A stretch of 64,000 nucleotides of DNA from Xanthomarina sp. F1114 (lineage in GTDB: Bacteria; Bacteroidota; Bacteroidia; Flavobacteriales; Flavobacteriaceae), in contig NZ_JAPMLL010000005.1 of assembly GCF_026410255.1 (NCBI RefSeq), positions 62,001-126,000 on the forward strand. Direction: 5' to 3'. A model generated the notes under the pieces. It was given only the letters and a program-made list of their open reading frames with translations. It was not told where the DNA came from and made no database searches. Shown here piece after piece: positions 54,221 to 62,921 of this stretch (positions within the stretch are counted from its first letter, which is position 1; each line of letters opens with the position of its first letter). The position numbers were made by a program, and so were the translations under genes.

Positions 54221-55912
54221 TTATCTAACTAACTTTCTGTATTTAATTCGTTTTGGCATTAAATCGCCACCAAGACGTTGTTTTTTATTTTCTTCGTAAT
54301 CACTAAAGCTACCTTCAAAGAAGTAAACTTCAGAGTTTCCTTCAAAAGCCAAAATATGGGTACAAATTCTATCTAAAAACCATCTGTCGTGAGAAATTAC
54401 TACGGCACAACCAGCAAAATTTTCTAAACCTTCTTCCAAAGCTCTTAAGGTGTTTACATCCAAATCGTTTGTTGGCTCATCCAAAAGCAATACGTTTCCT
54501 TCTTCTTTAAGAGTCATTGCTAAATGCAGCCTGTTTCTTTCTCCTCCAGATAACATATTTACCTTTTTATTCTGCTCGCTACCACTAAAGTTGAAACGAC
54601 TTAAATAAGCACGAGAATTCACCTGCTTCCCACCCATCATTATCAACTCTTGCTCATCGCTAAAGTTTTGCCAGATCGTTTTTTCAGGATCAATATTAGA
54701 ATGTGACTGATCTACATAAGCAATTTTAGCAGTTTCACCCACTTTAAATTCGCCTTTGTCTGGGGTTTCTTCTCCCATAATCATTCTAAAAATAGTTGTT
54801 TTACCGGCTCCGTTTGGACCAATAATTCCAACTATCCCCGCTTGTGGTAAATTGAAGTTTAAGTTATCGTATAACAATTTATCGTCGTAACCTTTACTTA
54901 CCCCAATAGCTTCAATGACATTGGTTCCCAAACGCGGGCCATTAGGAATATAGATTTCTAGTTTTTCGTCTAACTGTTTTTGGTCCTGACTTAATAATTT
55001 ATCGTAATTCTTTAAACGTGCTTTCTGCTTGGTTTGTCTACCTTTAGCTCCTTGTTTAACCCACTCTAACTCTCGCTCTAAGGTTTTCTGACGTTTAGAG
55101 GCTGCTTTCCCTTCTTGCGCCATACGCTTAGATTTCTGGTCTAGCCATGAAGAGTAATTTCCTTTCCAAGGAATACCTTCTCCTCTATCTAATTCTAAAA
55201 TCCATCCTGCAACATTATCTAAGAAATATCTATCGTGTGTTACCGCAATTACAGTTCCTTTATATTGTGCTAAATGATGCTCTAACCAATGTACAGATTC
55301 GGCATCCAAGTGGTTGGTAGGCTCATCTAATAATAAAACATCAGGTTCTTGTAATAACAATCTACATAAGGCTACACGACGTTTTTCACCTCCTGAAAGC
55401 ACACTAATTTTCTTATCGCCATCTGGAGTTCTTAACGCATCCATGGCTATCTCTAATTTGGTATCTAACTCCCAAGCATCTGAAGCATCAATCTGATCTT
55501 GCAAAACAGCTTGTCTGTTCATTAATTTCTCCATTTTATCTGGATCGCTATAAACTTCTTCCAAACCAAACATATCGTTAATTTTATTGTACTCTTCAAG
55601 AATAGCAACCGTTTCTGCTGCTCCTTCTTTTACAATTTCCATAACGGTTTTATCGTTGTCTAGTTGTGGCTCTTGCTCAAGATAACCCACGGTATAACCT
55701 GGAGAAAAAACGACATCGCCTTGATAATTTTTATCAATACCTGCAATAATTTTTAATAAAGTAGATTTACCAGAACCGTTAAGTCCTAAAATTCCAATTT
55801 TTGCACCATAAAAGAAACTTAAATAAATGTTCTTTAATACAGGTGTATTTGCACTCTGATAGGTTTTGGTTAAACCAGACATCGAGAAAATTACTTTTTT
55901 ATCGTCGCTCAT
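54221..55912 (-). CDS. ettA: Energy-dependent translational throttle protein EttA (ABC-F)
   Basis: A 563-residue ABC-F ATPase that binds the ribosomal E site and gates elongation according to the ATP/ADP ratio. It has two nucleotide-binding domains and no membrane helix. The first has GLNGSGKSTLLK near residue 40 and LSGGEKRRVALCRLLLQ near 167. The second has GPNGAGKTTIFRM near 365 and LSGGERNRLHLAMTLK near 470. The linker between them is charged and long, and the arm QLDNDKTVMEIVKEG is typical of EttA. A monocistronic gene with 68 bp before the next start upstream-side gene. Confidence 0.93.
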   Translation of the reverse strand: MSDDKKVIFSMSGLTKTYQSANTPVLKNIYLSFFYGAKIGILGLNGSGKSTLLKIIAGIDKNYQGDVVFSPGYTVGYLEQEPQLDNDKTVMEIVKEGAAETVAILEEYNKINDMFGLEEVYSDPDKMEKLMNRQAVLQDQIDASDAWELDTKLEIAMDALRTPDGDKKISVLSGGEKRRVALCRLLLQEPDVLLLDEPTNHLDAESVHWLEHHLAQYKGTVIAVTHDRYFLDNVAGWILELDRGEGIPWKGNYSSWLDQKSKRMAQEGKAASKRQKTLERELEWVKQGAKGRQTKQKARLKNYDKLLSQDQKQLDEKLEIYIPNGPRLGTNVIEAIGVSKGYDDKLLYDNLNFNLPQAGIVGIIGPNGAGKTTIFRMIMGEETPDKGEFKVGETAKIAYVDQSHSNIDPEKTIWQNFSDEQELIMMGGKQVNSRAYLSRFNFSGSEQNKKVNMLSGGERNRLHLAMTLKEEGNVLLLDEPTNDLDVNTLRALEEGLENFAGCAVVISHDRWFLDRICTHILAFEGNSEVYFFEGSFSDYEENKKQRLGGDLMPKRIKYRKLVR

Positions 55913-55981
55913 TTTTATAAATAAGTTTAAATTGTTAAATGAATATTGAAAATGTGGCTCTAATTGCCAACTGAATACTAA

Positions 55982-56164
55982 TTACACTCTTCCTTTAAGT
56001 GCATTAAAAACCCAGGCTACGGCAAAAAACCCAATTCCTACAGCAGCAAACCCCCATCCTGCAACATCATCATATCTAAATGCTCCTAAAGCAATTAATG
56101 CTAATCCTACAAAAATCATAATCCAAGTTGCCCAAGCTAAAACGGTATTTTTATTCATTGCCAT
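55982..56164 (-). CDS. CAL67264 family small membrane protein
   Basis: A 60-residue protein with two hydrophobic segments (about residues 10-27 and 34-52) and a short basic end LKGRV. The pattern VLAWATWIMIFVGLALIALG and GWGFAAVGIGFFAVAWVFNA fits the CAL67264 family of flavobacterial membrane proteins. Two starts are possible (ATG 56164 and ATG 56158). It lies just upstream of ettA on the same strand. Function is unknown. Confidence 0.75.
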   Translation of the reverse strand: MAMNKNTVLAWATWIMIFVGLALIALGAFRYDDVAGWGFAAVGIGFFAVAWVFNALKGRV

Positions 56165-56264
56165 TATATCTGTAAATTTATTGTTAGTAGAAATGCAAAT
56201 ATCGGGATTTAAAACTATAAAAGCACTCCTAAAGATGCTTTTTCATAATTTGAAGGTTGAGTCA

Positions 56265-56984
56265 TTATTTCATAGGAACTTCTATCAAGAGTAAGCCTGA
56301 ATCATCATTTGCTGTAACCGAGAAAGTTTCTGTTTCTGAAATTCCTATGGCATCCCGGGCTTCTAGGATGGTATTTTCAATAGTCACCTCTCCAAAAATA
56401 TTCATAATATAAACACCATGAACGTCACTTTTTAGAGTATAACTGAAATTCTTATCTCTATCTAAATCAATCCTTGAAATTATGGCATCTTGATGAATTT
56501 TTAAGCTACCTTCATGAGATTCATCAATAGAAGTGACTAATATTTGAAGTTTATTTTTTCTATCTGTTTCTAGAAATGATTTCTGCCCATAACGTGGTTC
56601 CACATTATGTTTATTAGGAATAATCCAAATCTGAAACAAACTCAAATGCTTTTCTATTGAGCCATTAATCTCAGAATGTTGTACACCAGTTCCGGCGCTC
56701 ATAACCTGCACTTCGCTAGGAAGGACTTGTTGCCAATCTTGATGCATATTATCCCGATGTTTTAACACACCACTTAATGGAATTGTAATAATCTCCATAT
56801 TTTCATGTGGATGAGTTCCGAAACCCATTTTTGGAGCTACAACATCGTCGTTTAAAACACGTAAAGCTCCAAATTGCATTTTATCTTTATCGAAATAATT
56901 AGCAAAACTAAACGAATGGTTTGCTTGAAGCCATCCGTGATTTGCAAAACCTCTATCTACTGCTTTATGTAATACTATTTTCAT
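56265..56984 (-). CDS. Pirin family protein (bicupin)
   Basis: A 239-residue pirin. The N-terminal cupin carries the metal-binding set in GFGTHPHENMEIITIPLSG and QVMSAGTGVQHSEIN, plus the opening NHGWLQANHSFSFANYFD. The C-terminal cupin is shorter and lacks metal residues. Bacterial pirins can oxidise flavonoids such as quercetin or act as redox sensors. ATG 56984 gives the family start MKIVLHKA; the longer frame from 56999 adds five unrelated residues. It is the last gene before a MarR / flavin reductase cluster. Confidence 0.88.
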   Translation of the reverse strand: MKIVLHKAVDRGFANHGWLQANHSFSFANYFDKDKMQFGALRVLNDDVVAPKMGFGTHPHENMEIITIPLSGVLKHRDNMHQDWQQVLPSEVQVMSAGTGVQHSEINGSIEKHLSLFQIWIIPNKHNVEPRYGQKSFLETDRKNKLQILVTSIDESHEGSLKIHQDAIISRIDLDRDKNFSYTLKSDVHGVYIMNIFGEVTIENTILEARDAIGISETETFSVTANDDSGLLLIEVPMK

Positions 56985-57145
56985 CTTTAATCCCCACAAA
57001 AGTGGCTCTCTCTTATTTAAGTTATTTATTATTCTCAGCCATATTTAATCTGGGCTAAGTGTAAAATTTAAAGGTTGTTTTTTTGCAGTTATGAAGACTT
57101 GTTTTTTTATCACCTTTTAATATTTCTGTTTTAACTAGAATGAAT

Positions 57146-57583
57146 TCATCTCATTTTATCTAACAAATCACTTAATTGCTCTGCTTCGTCTTCTGTGATG
57201 TTTTTTAATAAATCCTTATTAAAATCAACTGAAATTGATTCTATAAGCTGCTTGCCTCTGTTTGTTAATTTAATAAAAACCACACGTCTATCATCTGCAC
57301 ATGGAAAGCGTTCAATAAAATCTTTCGCGATTAACTTATCCATTAACCTTGTTGTATTTGGCGAACGATCAATCATGCGTTCTTTAATAGTTTGCACTTT
57401 TAATGCTTTACCTGCTCCATTCAATATTCGTAAAACATTATATTGCTGAGGAGAAATTCCGAAGGGTTTAAAAAAGTCGTTCTGAAAACTAGAAATCCAA
57501 TTGGCAGTATATAATATATTAATCAAAGCCTTCACTTTGGCACTGTCAAATTTTGAATTGATATCTTTAGATAAATCTCCCAT
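57146..57583 (-). CDS. MarR family transcriptional regulator
   Basis: A 145-residue winged-helix repressor. FGISPQQYNVLRILNGAGKAL leads into the DNA-recognition helix region IKERMIDRSPNTTRLMDKL near residue 75, and the wing RFPCADDRRVVFIKLT carries a cysteine that could respond to oxidants. It probably controls the neighbouring oxidoreductase, DoxX and pirin genes; the effector is unknown. It starts 2 bp after a truncated reading frame with a signal peptide on the same strand. Confidence 0.87.
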   Translation of the reverse strand: MGDLSKDINSKFDSAKVKALINILYTANWISSFQNDFFKPFGISPQQYNVLRILNGAGKALKVQTIKERMIDRSPNTTRLMDKLIAKDFIERFPCADDRRVVFIKLTNRGKQLIESISVDFNKDLLKNITEDEAEQLSDLLDKMR

Positions 57584-57585
57584 AT

Positions 57586-57714
57586 TTAAAAATAATTTAC
57601 AAAAAGTTTAATTACGTCTAAAATATGACTAGATAACTGATATTTGGAATCTTGAGCATAACTTATACTTGCACACGCAATCATAAATATTAACAAAAAA
57701 TTCTTGATTTTCAT
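57586..57714 (-). pseudogene. Truncated hydroxyisourate-hydrolase/transthyretin-like remnant
   Basis: A 42-codon frame starts at ATG 57714. It begins with a good signal peptide (Met-Lys-Ile-Lys, a hydrophobic core, then ISYAQ) and continues DSKYQLSSHILDV. The last segment matches the invariant beginning of 5-hydroxyisourate hydrolase (LSxHxLD). After it come only eight unrelated residues and a stop, 2 bp before the marR start. This looks like the 5' end of an exported hydrolase gene whose remainder was deleted. It could instead be a genuine tiny secreted peptide. Confidence 0.55.
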
Positions 57715-57720
57715 TTTAGT

Positions 57721-58005
57721 TTATTTTATAACATCTTGATATTCATCTTTTTTCTTCTCCAAAATAGCTTTGGCGTAAGAACAAGTAGGAGCAGCTTTTA
57801 AATTGTTCTTTCTCATAAAACTGACCGCCTCATCTATAAGCTTATATCCCATTCCTTGACCCTTTAATGCCTCTTTTACTTCTGTATGGTCTATATCGAT
57901 GGTGTTATCATCAATATATTTATAAGTCATTTCTGCTTCTTCCTTTTGGTCTATTTCAATAAAAAACTTACCATTTTTACCGTTATCTATATGTTTAATT
58001 TCCAT
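57721..58005 (-). CDS. GNAT-type N-acetyltransferase, YjdJ-like
   Basis: A 94-residue minimal GNAT domain. It begins with the substrate-side strand GKFFIEIDQKEEAEMTYKYI, then IDIDHTEVKEALKGQGMGYKL with the acetyl-CoA pyrophosphate loop (KGQGMG), and ends with APTCSYAKAILEKK, containing the conserved Cys-Ser-Tyr-Ala. This is the YjdJ/NAT8-like short form that acetylates small or protein amines. It starts 1 bp after the flavin reductase stop, so it is in the same operon. Confidence 0.85.
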   Translation of the reverse strand: MEIKHIDNGKNGKFFIEIDQKEEAEMTYKYIDDNTIDIDHTEVKEALKGQGMGYKLIDEAVSFMRKNNLKAAPTCSYAKAILEKKKDEYQDVIK

Positions 58006-58006
58006 A

Positions 58007-58537
58007 TTAAATTGATTTTTTAAATAATTCTACTTGTTGTTTTAATTCCCTATCAAGATTTGCATCTGTTATTTTACCATCAGAAAAGTTGGTTTCAAAA
58101 AGTGGTAATGAAAAATCTGCAACTATCTGAGCATTGTGTTTGGGGAATCTATCTTTTGCCATAGCCAAAACAGATAATCCTCCTCTTCCTCCTGTAGATG
58201 TAGCCATCAGTAACATTGGTTTGCCAAAAAATAATTTTCCTTCTTTTCGAGACATCCAATCAAATAAATTTTTAAAAACAGAAGAGTATGCACCATTGTG
58301 CTCTGCCAATGAAATTATAATACCGTCTGCACTTTTTATTGCTTCCAATAGTTTTTTAGCATTCTCGGGAAATCCAATCTTGGCCTCCAGATCTACTCCA
58401 AATAACGGAACATCAAAATCGTTTAAATCTAAAACTTTGGCTTCTACATTATCTACTAAAGAAGAAGCGTATGTTACCAATTGTTTATTTATAGATTGTT
58501 TGCTGTTACTACCTGCAAATGCAATAATTTTTTTCAT
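58007..58537 (-). CDS. NAD(P)H-dependent FMN reductase-type flavoprotein
   Basis: A 176-residue flavodoxin-fold oxidoreductase. AFAGSNSKQSINKQL binds FMN phosphate near residue 5, SLAEHNGAYSSVFKNLFDW near residue 75 binds the flavin ring, and LLMATSTGGRGGLS near residue 105 completes the site. It may reduce quinones, chromate or azo compounds. ATG 58537 gives the family start MKKIIAFAGSNS; the longer frame to 58576 would overlap doxX. It lies 1 bp after DoxX and before the GNAT gene. Confidence 0.9.
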   Translation of the reverse strand: MKKIIAFAGSNSKQSINKQLVTYASSLVDNVEAKVLDLNDFDVPLFGVDLEAKIGFPENAKKLLEAIKSADGIIISLAEHNGAYSSVFKNLFDWMSRKEGKLFFGKPMLLMATSTGGRGGLSVLAMAKDRFPKHNAQIVADFSLPLFETNFSDGKITDANLDRELKQQVELFKKSI

Positions 58538-58538
58538 A

Positions 58539-58895
58539 TTAAGCTTGCGTTTTTTTGTTAAAAATATAAGAGACAATTAATAAAACTAATGCTAATAATG
58601 CCGATATATGCTCCCCATCATTAATCATAAAATGTGCAAAAAAGGCTAAAATAAATGCAAAAAAGAAACCTGCATAAGCCCATTCTTTTATAATATTAAA
58701 ATTTGGATTCCAAATAACAAATATGCCTACCAACTTAATAACAGCATATGGGTAAATAATATAAGTTGGGTAACCAAAGCTCGTAAACATTTGTGCTACT
58801 TCTTCATAATTAAAAAAGTACATTCCGGCTGAAAATAATATCAATACAGTTAAAAGACCAGTTGCTACGTAATAGATAATCTTATTCTTTTTCAT
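58539..58895 (-). CDS. DoxX-like membrane protein
   Basis: A 118-residue inner-membrane protein with four hydrophobic helices (about 8-26, 45-62, 70-90, 95-113), the architecture of the DoxX-like family. Motifs include TSFGYPTYIIYPYAVIKLVG and WAYAGFFFAFILAFFAHF. DoxX relatives are linked to thiol redox or quinone-related oxidation in the membrane. It is the first gene of an operon with the flavin reductase and the GNAT gene. Confidence 0.85.
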   Translation of the reverse strand: MKKNKIIYYVATGLLTVLILFSAGMYFFNYEEVAQMFTSFGYPTYIIYPYAVIKLVGIFVIWNPNFNIIKEWAYAGFFFAFILAFFAHFMINDGEHISALLALVLLIVSYIFNKKTQA

Positions 58896-59039
58896 AATTC
58901 TATTTTAGTTTAGAGTTGCAAATGTACATAAAACATCTATATATTCCTAGGAAACTAATTCCATGTAAAGTTATTTAACAAAATATTCGCTTTTAAACCA
59001 TGTTCTTCTTTTGTAAATTCGTGGCAAATAATTATTTCT

Positions 59040-60668
59040 ATGGATATCAACTTCAACAAAAACGAAGATTATAATAAGCTTTTAGTTTCAGATTTAAAAA
59101 AGCGTTTTGCTCAAGTAAAACTTGGTGGCGGCGAAAAAAATATTGAAAAACATCATGCAAAAGGCAAAATGACTGCTAGAGAACGCATAGATTATCTTTT
59201 AGACGCTAAAAGAGATAGCATAGAAATAGCTGCTTTTGCCGGAGAAGATATGTACGAAGAACATGGTGGCTGCCCTTCTGGAGGTGTAGTTGTTAAAATT
59301 GGATACATTAAAGGAAAACAATGTATGGTTGTGGCTAACGATGCCACAGTAAAAGCTGGTGCCTGGTTTCCAATTACCGGAAAGAAGAATTTACGTGCTC
59401 AGGAAATAGCTATAGAGAACAGATTGCCAATTATATATTTAGTTGATTCTGCTGGTGTGTATTTACCAATGCAAGACGAAATTTTTCCAGATAAAGAACA
59501 TTTCGGACGTATTTTTAGAAATAATGCCATTATGAGCAGTTTAGGAATTACACAAATTGCTGCTGTTATGGGAAGTTGTGTAGCTGGTGGTGCTTATTTA
59601 CCAATTATGAGCGACGAAGCCATGATAGTTGATAAAACAGGAAGTATCTTTTTAGCAGGAAGTTATTTGGTTAAAGCTGCCATTGGTGAAACTATCGACA
59701 ATGAAACTCTTGGAGGTGCTACAACACATTGTGAAATTTCTGGTGTTACAGACTATAAAGCAAAAGACGATAAAGATGCTTTAGATAGAATTAAAAGTGT
59801 AGTTGATAAAATTGGCGATTTTGATAAAGCAGGTTATAACAGAGCCGATGCTAAGAAACCAAAGGAAAAGCAAGAAGATATTTACGGAATTTTACCTAAA
59901 TCGAGAGCAGATCAATATGATATGTATGAAATTATCAAACGTTTAGTTGATAATTCTGAGTTCGATGAATATAAAGCTGGATACGGAAAGACCATAATTA
60001 CAGCCTATGCCAGAATTGATGGTTGGGCTGTTGGTATTGTAGCAAATCAGAGAAAATTAGTGAAAACCAAAAAAGGCGAAATGCAGTTTGGGGGTGTTAT
60101 TTATAACGATAGCGCAGATAAAGCCACGAGGTTTATTGCTAATTGTAATCAGAAGAAAATTCCTTTAGTCTTTTTACAGGATGTTACTGGTTTTATGGTT
60201 GGATCTAAAAGTGAACATGGTGGAATTATTAAAGATGGTGCCAAAATGGTAAATGCTGTAAGTAATTCTGTGGTGCCAAAATTTACCATTATATTAGGAA
60301 ATAGCTATGGCGCAGGAAACTATGCCATGTGTGGAAAAGCTTACGATCCAAGATTGATTGTAGCATGGCCAAGTGCCGAATTGGCTGTAATGAGCGGAAA
60401 TTCTGCAGCAAAAGTATTATTACAAATTGAAACAGCTTCTCTTAAAAAGAAAGGCGAAGTCATTACTAAAGAGAAAGAAGAAGAGTTATTTAATAAAATT
60501 AAAGATAGATACGACAAGCAGGTGTCTCCTTATTATGCGGCTTCCAGAATCTGGACAGATGCTATTATAGATCCTTTAGATACTAGAAAATGGATTAGTA
60601 TGGGAATTGAAGCAGCCAACCACGCTCCTATTGAAAAAAAGTTTAACTTAGGAGTTATTCAAGTTTAA
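59040..60668 (+). CDS. Acyl-CoA carboxylase beta (carboxyltransferase) subunit
   Basis: A 542-residue carboxyltransferase that moves CO2 from carboxybiotin to an acyl-CoA, probably methylcrotonyl-, propionyl- or a related acyl-CoA. HHAKGKMTARERIDYLLD near residue 40 opens the first crotonase-fold domain, VVANDATVKAGAWFP and IYLVDSAGVYLPMQDE form the active site, and LGNSYGAGNYAMCGKAYDP near residue 420 lies in the second domain. The extended middle is closest to methylcrotonyl-CoA carboxylase beta. No biotin carboxylase or biotin carrier gene lies beside it in the window. Confidence 0.9.
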   Translation: MDINFNKNEDYNKLLVSDLKKRFAQVKLGGGEKNIEKHHAKGKMTARERIDYLLDAKRDSIEIAAFAGEDMYEEHGGCPSGGVVVKIGYIKGKQCMVVANDATVKAGAWFPITGKKNLRAQEIAIENRLPIIYLVDSAGVYLPMQDEIFPDKEHFGRIFRNNAIMSSLGITQIAAVMGSCVAGGAYLPIMSDEAMIVDKTGSIFLAGSYLVKAAIGETIDNETLGGATTHCEISGVTDYKAKDDKDALDRIKSVVDKIGDFDKAGYNRADAKKPKEKQEDIYGILPKSRADQYDMYEIIKRLVDNSEFDEYKAGYGKTIITAYARIDGWAVGIVANQRKLVKTKKGEMQFGGVIYNDSADKATRFIANCNQKKIPLVFLQDVTGFMVGSKSEHGGIIKDGAKMVNAVSNSVVPKFTIILGNSYGAGNYAMCGKAYDPRLIVAWPSAELAVMSGNSAAKVLLQIETASLKKKGEVITKEKEEELFNKIKDRYDKQVSPYYAASRIWTDAIIDPLDTRKWISMGIEAANHAPIEKKFNLGVIQV

Positions 60669-60745
60669 ATTATTTCGTTTTTTGAATATTAGCAACGGAT
60701 TATCTAAAACCTTAGAAGTGATTTAATTAGGAGAATTTTCTTTTA

Positions 60746-60772
60746 AACCCTTGTAACTTTCAAGGTTTTTTG
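60746..60772 (+). terminator. Intrinsic terminator
   Basis: AACCCTTG and CAAGGTT pair with one bulged C, followed by a T-rich run. It ends the acyl-CoA carboxylase gene. Confidence 0.65.
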
Positions 60773-60837
60773 TTTTCTATTACATTTTATGAATATGAAA
60801 ACATCTAACAGATTAATAGTTATAAAATAAGCATAAT

Positions 60838-61914
60838 TTAGTTATTAATGGCAGCTATTGTTTGTAAACGCTGAATTTTACCAGATGTGGTTTCACTAAA
60901 TTTCGAAACTGTGTAGATTTTCTTTGGTTTTTCGTATGCATCTAAGTCTTTAAAAACTGTGTTCGATAAGTCATTCTTAACCGCTTCCAAAACAAGAATT
61001 AGTTTCTCACCAAGTTTGTCATCTTCTTCCGAAGCTATAAAAAACCTATTTGAAATTTTTCCTTTTAATTTTTCCTCTATCTGCTCAGGAAAGAACTTAA
61101 TACCACCGGAATTTATCACATTATCAAATCTTCCTAACCATTCAAAAGTTTTTTCTGAATGTAGCTTTACTACATCATTGGTGGTAATTTTTTCTTTAGA
61201 AAGTTTTGGTGCTTCAATAACTAAGCATTCTCTTTCATCTTGAGAAATATGAATACTTGGTAATACTTCATAATAAGTATTAGAAACACTTTCCGAATTA
61301 GTAAAGTTGTTTAATTTTTTTATGGCAATATGCGTGATAGTTTCAGTCATGCCATAAGTTGCGTATACCTTAGTCTGCAAAGGCTGAAGTTGATCTATAA
61401 GCTCAGACGACATGGGGGCTCCACCAACAATAAGCGTTTTTATATGAGTTAGTTTTTTTAAATTCTGCTGCACTTGCATGGGAATCATAGCAGCAAAATG
61501 GTAGTGTTTCTTAGAACTAAAATTTAAAGTAGTTCCCGGTTCAATAACATCTACTTGTAAGCCTAAAATAATGGCTCTAACCAACATCATTTTCCCAGCA
61601 ATAAATTGCGTAGGTAAACAATGTAAAGCTCTATCTTTTGGTTTTAAACCAAAATAATTTCCTGTAGCTATGGCAGAATATACCATGGCTTGCTTTTTAA
61701 TTTTAATGATTTTTGGTTTCCCTGTTGTTCCAGATGTTTTAGATTTTATATAATCTTTTGCATCCAACCAATCGGCTAAAAAATCGCCTAATGCCTTTTC
61801 TGAGGGACTTCCTTCTTTAATAAAGCTGTACGCAACTTCCTTTAACTCATCGCGATTATAGGACTTATTATTTAACTTAAAGTGATTGTGGACTTTATCG
61901 TAAGTAGGAATCAT
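60838..61914 (-). CDS. menE: o-Succinylbenzoate-CoA ligase
   Basis: A 358-residue AMP-binding enzyme of menaquinone synthesis. The phosphate loop TSGTTGKPKIIKI lies near residue 59, YATYGMTETITHIA near residue 195, GRFDNVINSGGIKFFPEQIE near 262, and the catalytic C-terminal lysine in SETTSGKIQR near 345. It is about 90 residues shorter than E. coli MenE (451), lacking much of the N-terminal part, which is normal for Bacteroidota members. It lies downstream of menC and the CPBP gene on the same strand. Confidence 0.87.
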   Translation of the reverse strand: MIPTYDKVHNHFKLNNKSYNRDELKEVAYSFIKEGSPSEKALGDFLADWLDAKDYIKSKTSGTTGKPKIIKIKKQAMVYSAIATGNYFGLKPKDRALHCLPTQFIAGKMMLVRAIILGLQVDVIEPGTTLNFSSKKHYHFAAMIPMQVQQNLKKLTHIKTLIVGGAPMSSELIDQLQPLQTKVYATYGMTETITHIAIKKLNNFTNSESVSNTYYEVLPSIHISQDERECLVIEAPKLSKEKITTNDVVKLHSEKTFEWLGRFDNVINSGGIKFFPEQIEEKLKGKISNRFFIASEEDDKLGEKLILVLEAVKNDLSNTVFKDLDAYEKPKKIYTVSKFSETTSGKIQRLQTIAAINN

Positions 61915-61919
61915 AAGTA

Positions 61920-62918
61920 TTAATCTATGTTATTGTTTTCTTCAATGATAGAGTCTTCAATTCCTATTTCTGAAATAAGAGATTCTTTTAATGGAGCTTC
62001 AACGGGACCAACTAATTTATCTTTCCAATTAGACCAGTTATATTTTTTTGAAAAAATAAACAACAACAGAGGAAACACAATAAAAACAGGCACAAAGATT
62101 TCAGAGAAAGCAGCTGTAGTTGGTTCAGACATATCTTTTAAAACCGAATGTGTTTGGAATGCCGTCCAATCTGCCGTAACCAGTAAAGCCGTAAACAAGT
62201 TATTTGCAGCATGAAAACCAAGCGCAAGCTCCATTCCTTCGTCCATTAAAGTCATTATTCCCAAAAACAAACCTGTTCCTATATAATAGACCATAATAAC
62301 ATTTCCTAATTTGTCTACTTCAGGATTTGCAATATGTAACATTCCAAAAACAACAGACGTAGTAAGTAATGGCACCCATTTATTTTTTGCTAAAACACCA
62401 ATTCCTTGCATTAAATAACCTCTAAATAGATATTCTTCAAAACTTGTTTGTAAAGGAACTAATACAACGGCTATAACACATAAAATAATAAATGGCTGCA
62501 TTTTAAAATTTACTACATAATCTTCCGGAGTTAAATAGTAATCAAGAAAAATAAATCCAGAGCTTACCACACCCCAAAGTATAAAGGCAAACCAGATACG
62601 TTTCCAATCTATTTTACTCCTGGCTGTAGTTAAGGATGTAATACTTTGTTTATGAAGAAGTCTTACTACCAAAAACAATCCAACTAACCCAAAAGCAAAA
62701 GAGAGTAGCATTAAAAATAGATTTAAATTTGGCTCCAACATGGTCATCATTTTCGTTTCATCCAAACCAAAAACACTTTCACCATCGTTCATGGCTTTCA
62801 TAAAAACAGCCACTGTAAACGGAATTTGTCCGATTACCACAGCAATAACAATTAAAACTATTCCAACTAAATATCTCCACCAATCGTGTAAGACGTTAAA
62901 AGCTTGAGCTATATACAT
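61920..62918 (-). CDS. CPBP family intramembrane glutamic endopeptidase
   Basis: A 332-residue membrane protein with about eight helices. The CPBP/Abi motifs are EEYLFRGYLMQGI near residue 162 (the EExxxR motif) and FGMLHIANPE near 193, with a further FHAANNLF near 235 that supplies the last histidine. Members are prenyl-endopeptidase-like or self-immunity proteases. It sits between menC (3 bp) and menE (5 bp), so it is cotranscribed with them, but a role in menaquinone synthesis is not indicated. Confidence 0.85.
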   Translation of the reverse strand: MYIAQAFNVLHDWWRYLVGIVLIVIAVVIGQIPFTVAVFMKAMNDGESVFGLDETKMMTMLEPNLNLFLMLLSFAFGLVGLFLVVRLLHKQSITSLTTARSKIDWKRIWFAFILWGVVSSGFIFLDYYLTPEDYVVNFKMQPFIILCVIAVVLVPLQTSFEEYLFRGYLMQGIGVLAKNKWVPLLTTSVVFGMLHIANPEVDKLGNVIMVYYIGTGLFLGIMTLMDEGMELALGFHAANNLFTALLVTADWTAFQTHSVLKDMSEPTTAAFSEIFVPVFIVFPLLLFIFSKKYNWSNWKDKLVGPVEAPLKESLISEIGIEDSIIEENNNID

Positions 62919-62921
62919 AGG

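Noticed and set aside
61920-62918. Immunity gene of a bacteriocin system because of the CPBP domain
   Set aside because: No bacteriocin precursor or exporter is nearby, and the neighbours are menaquinone genes.
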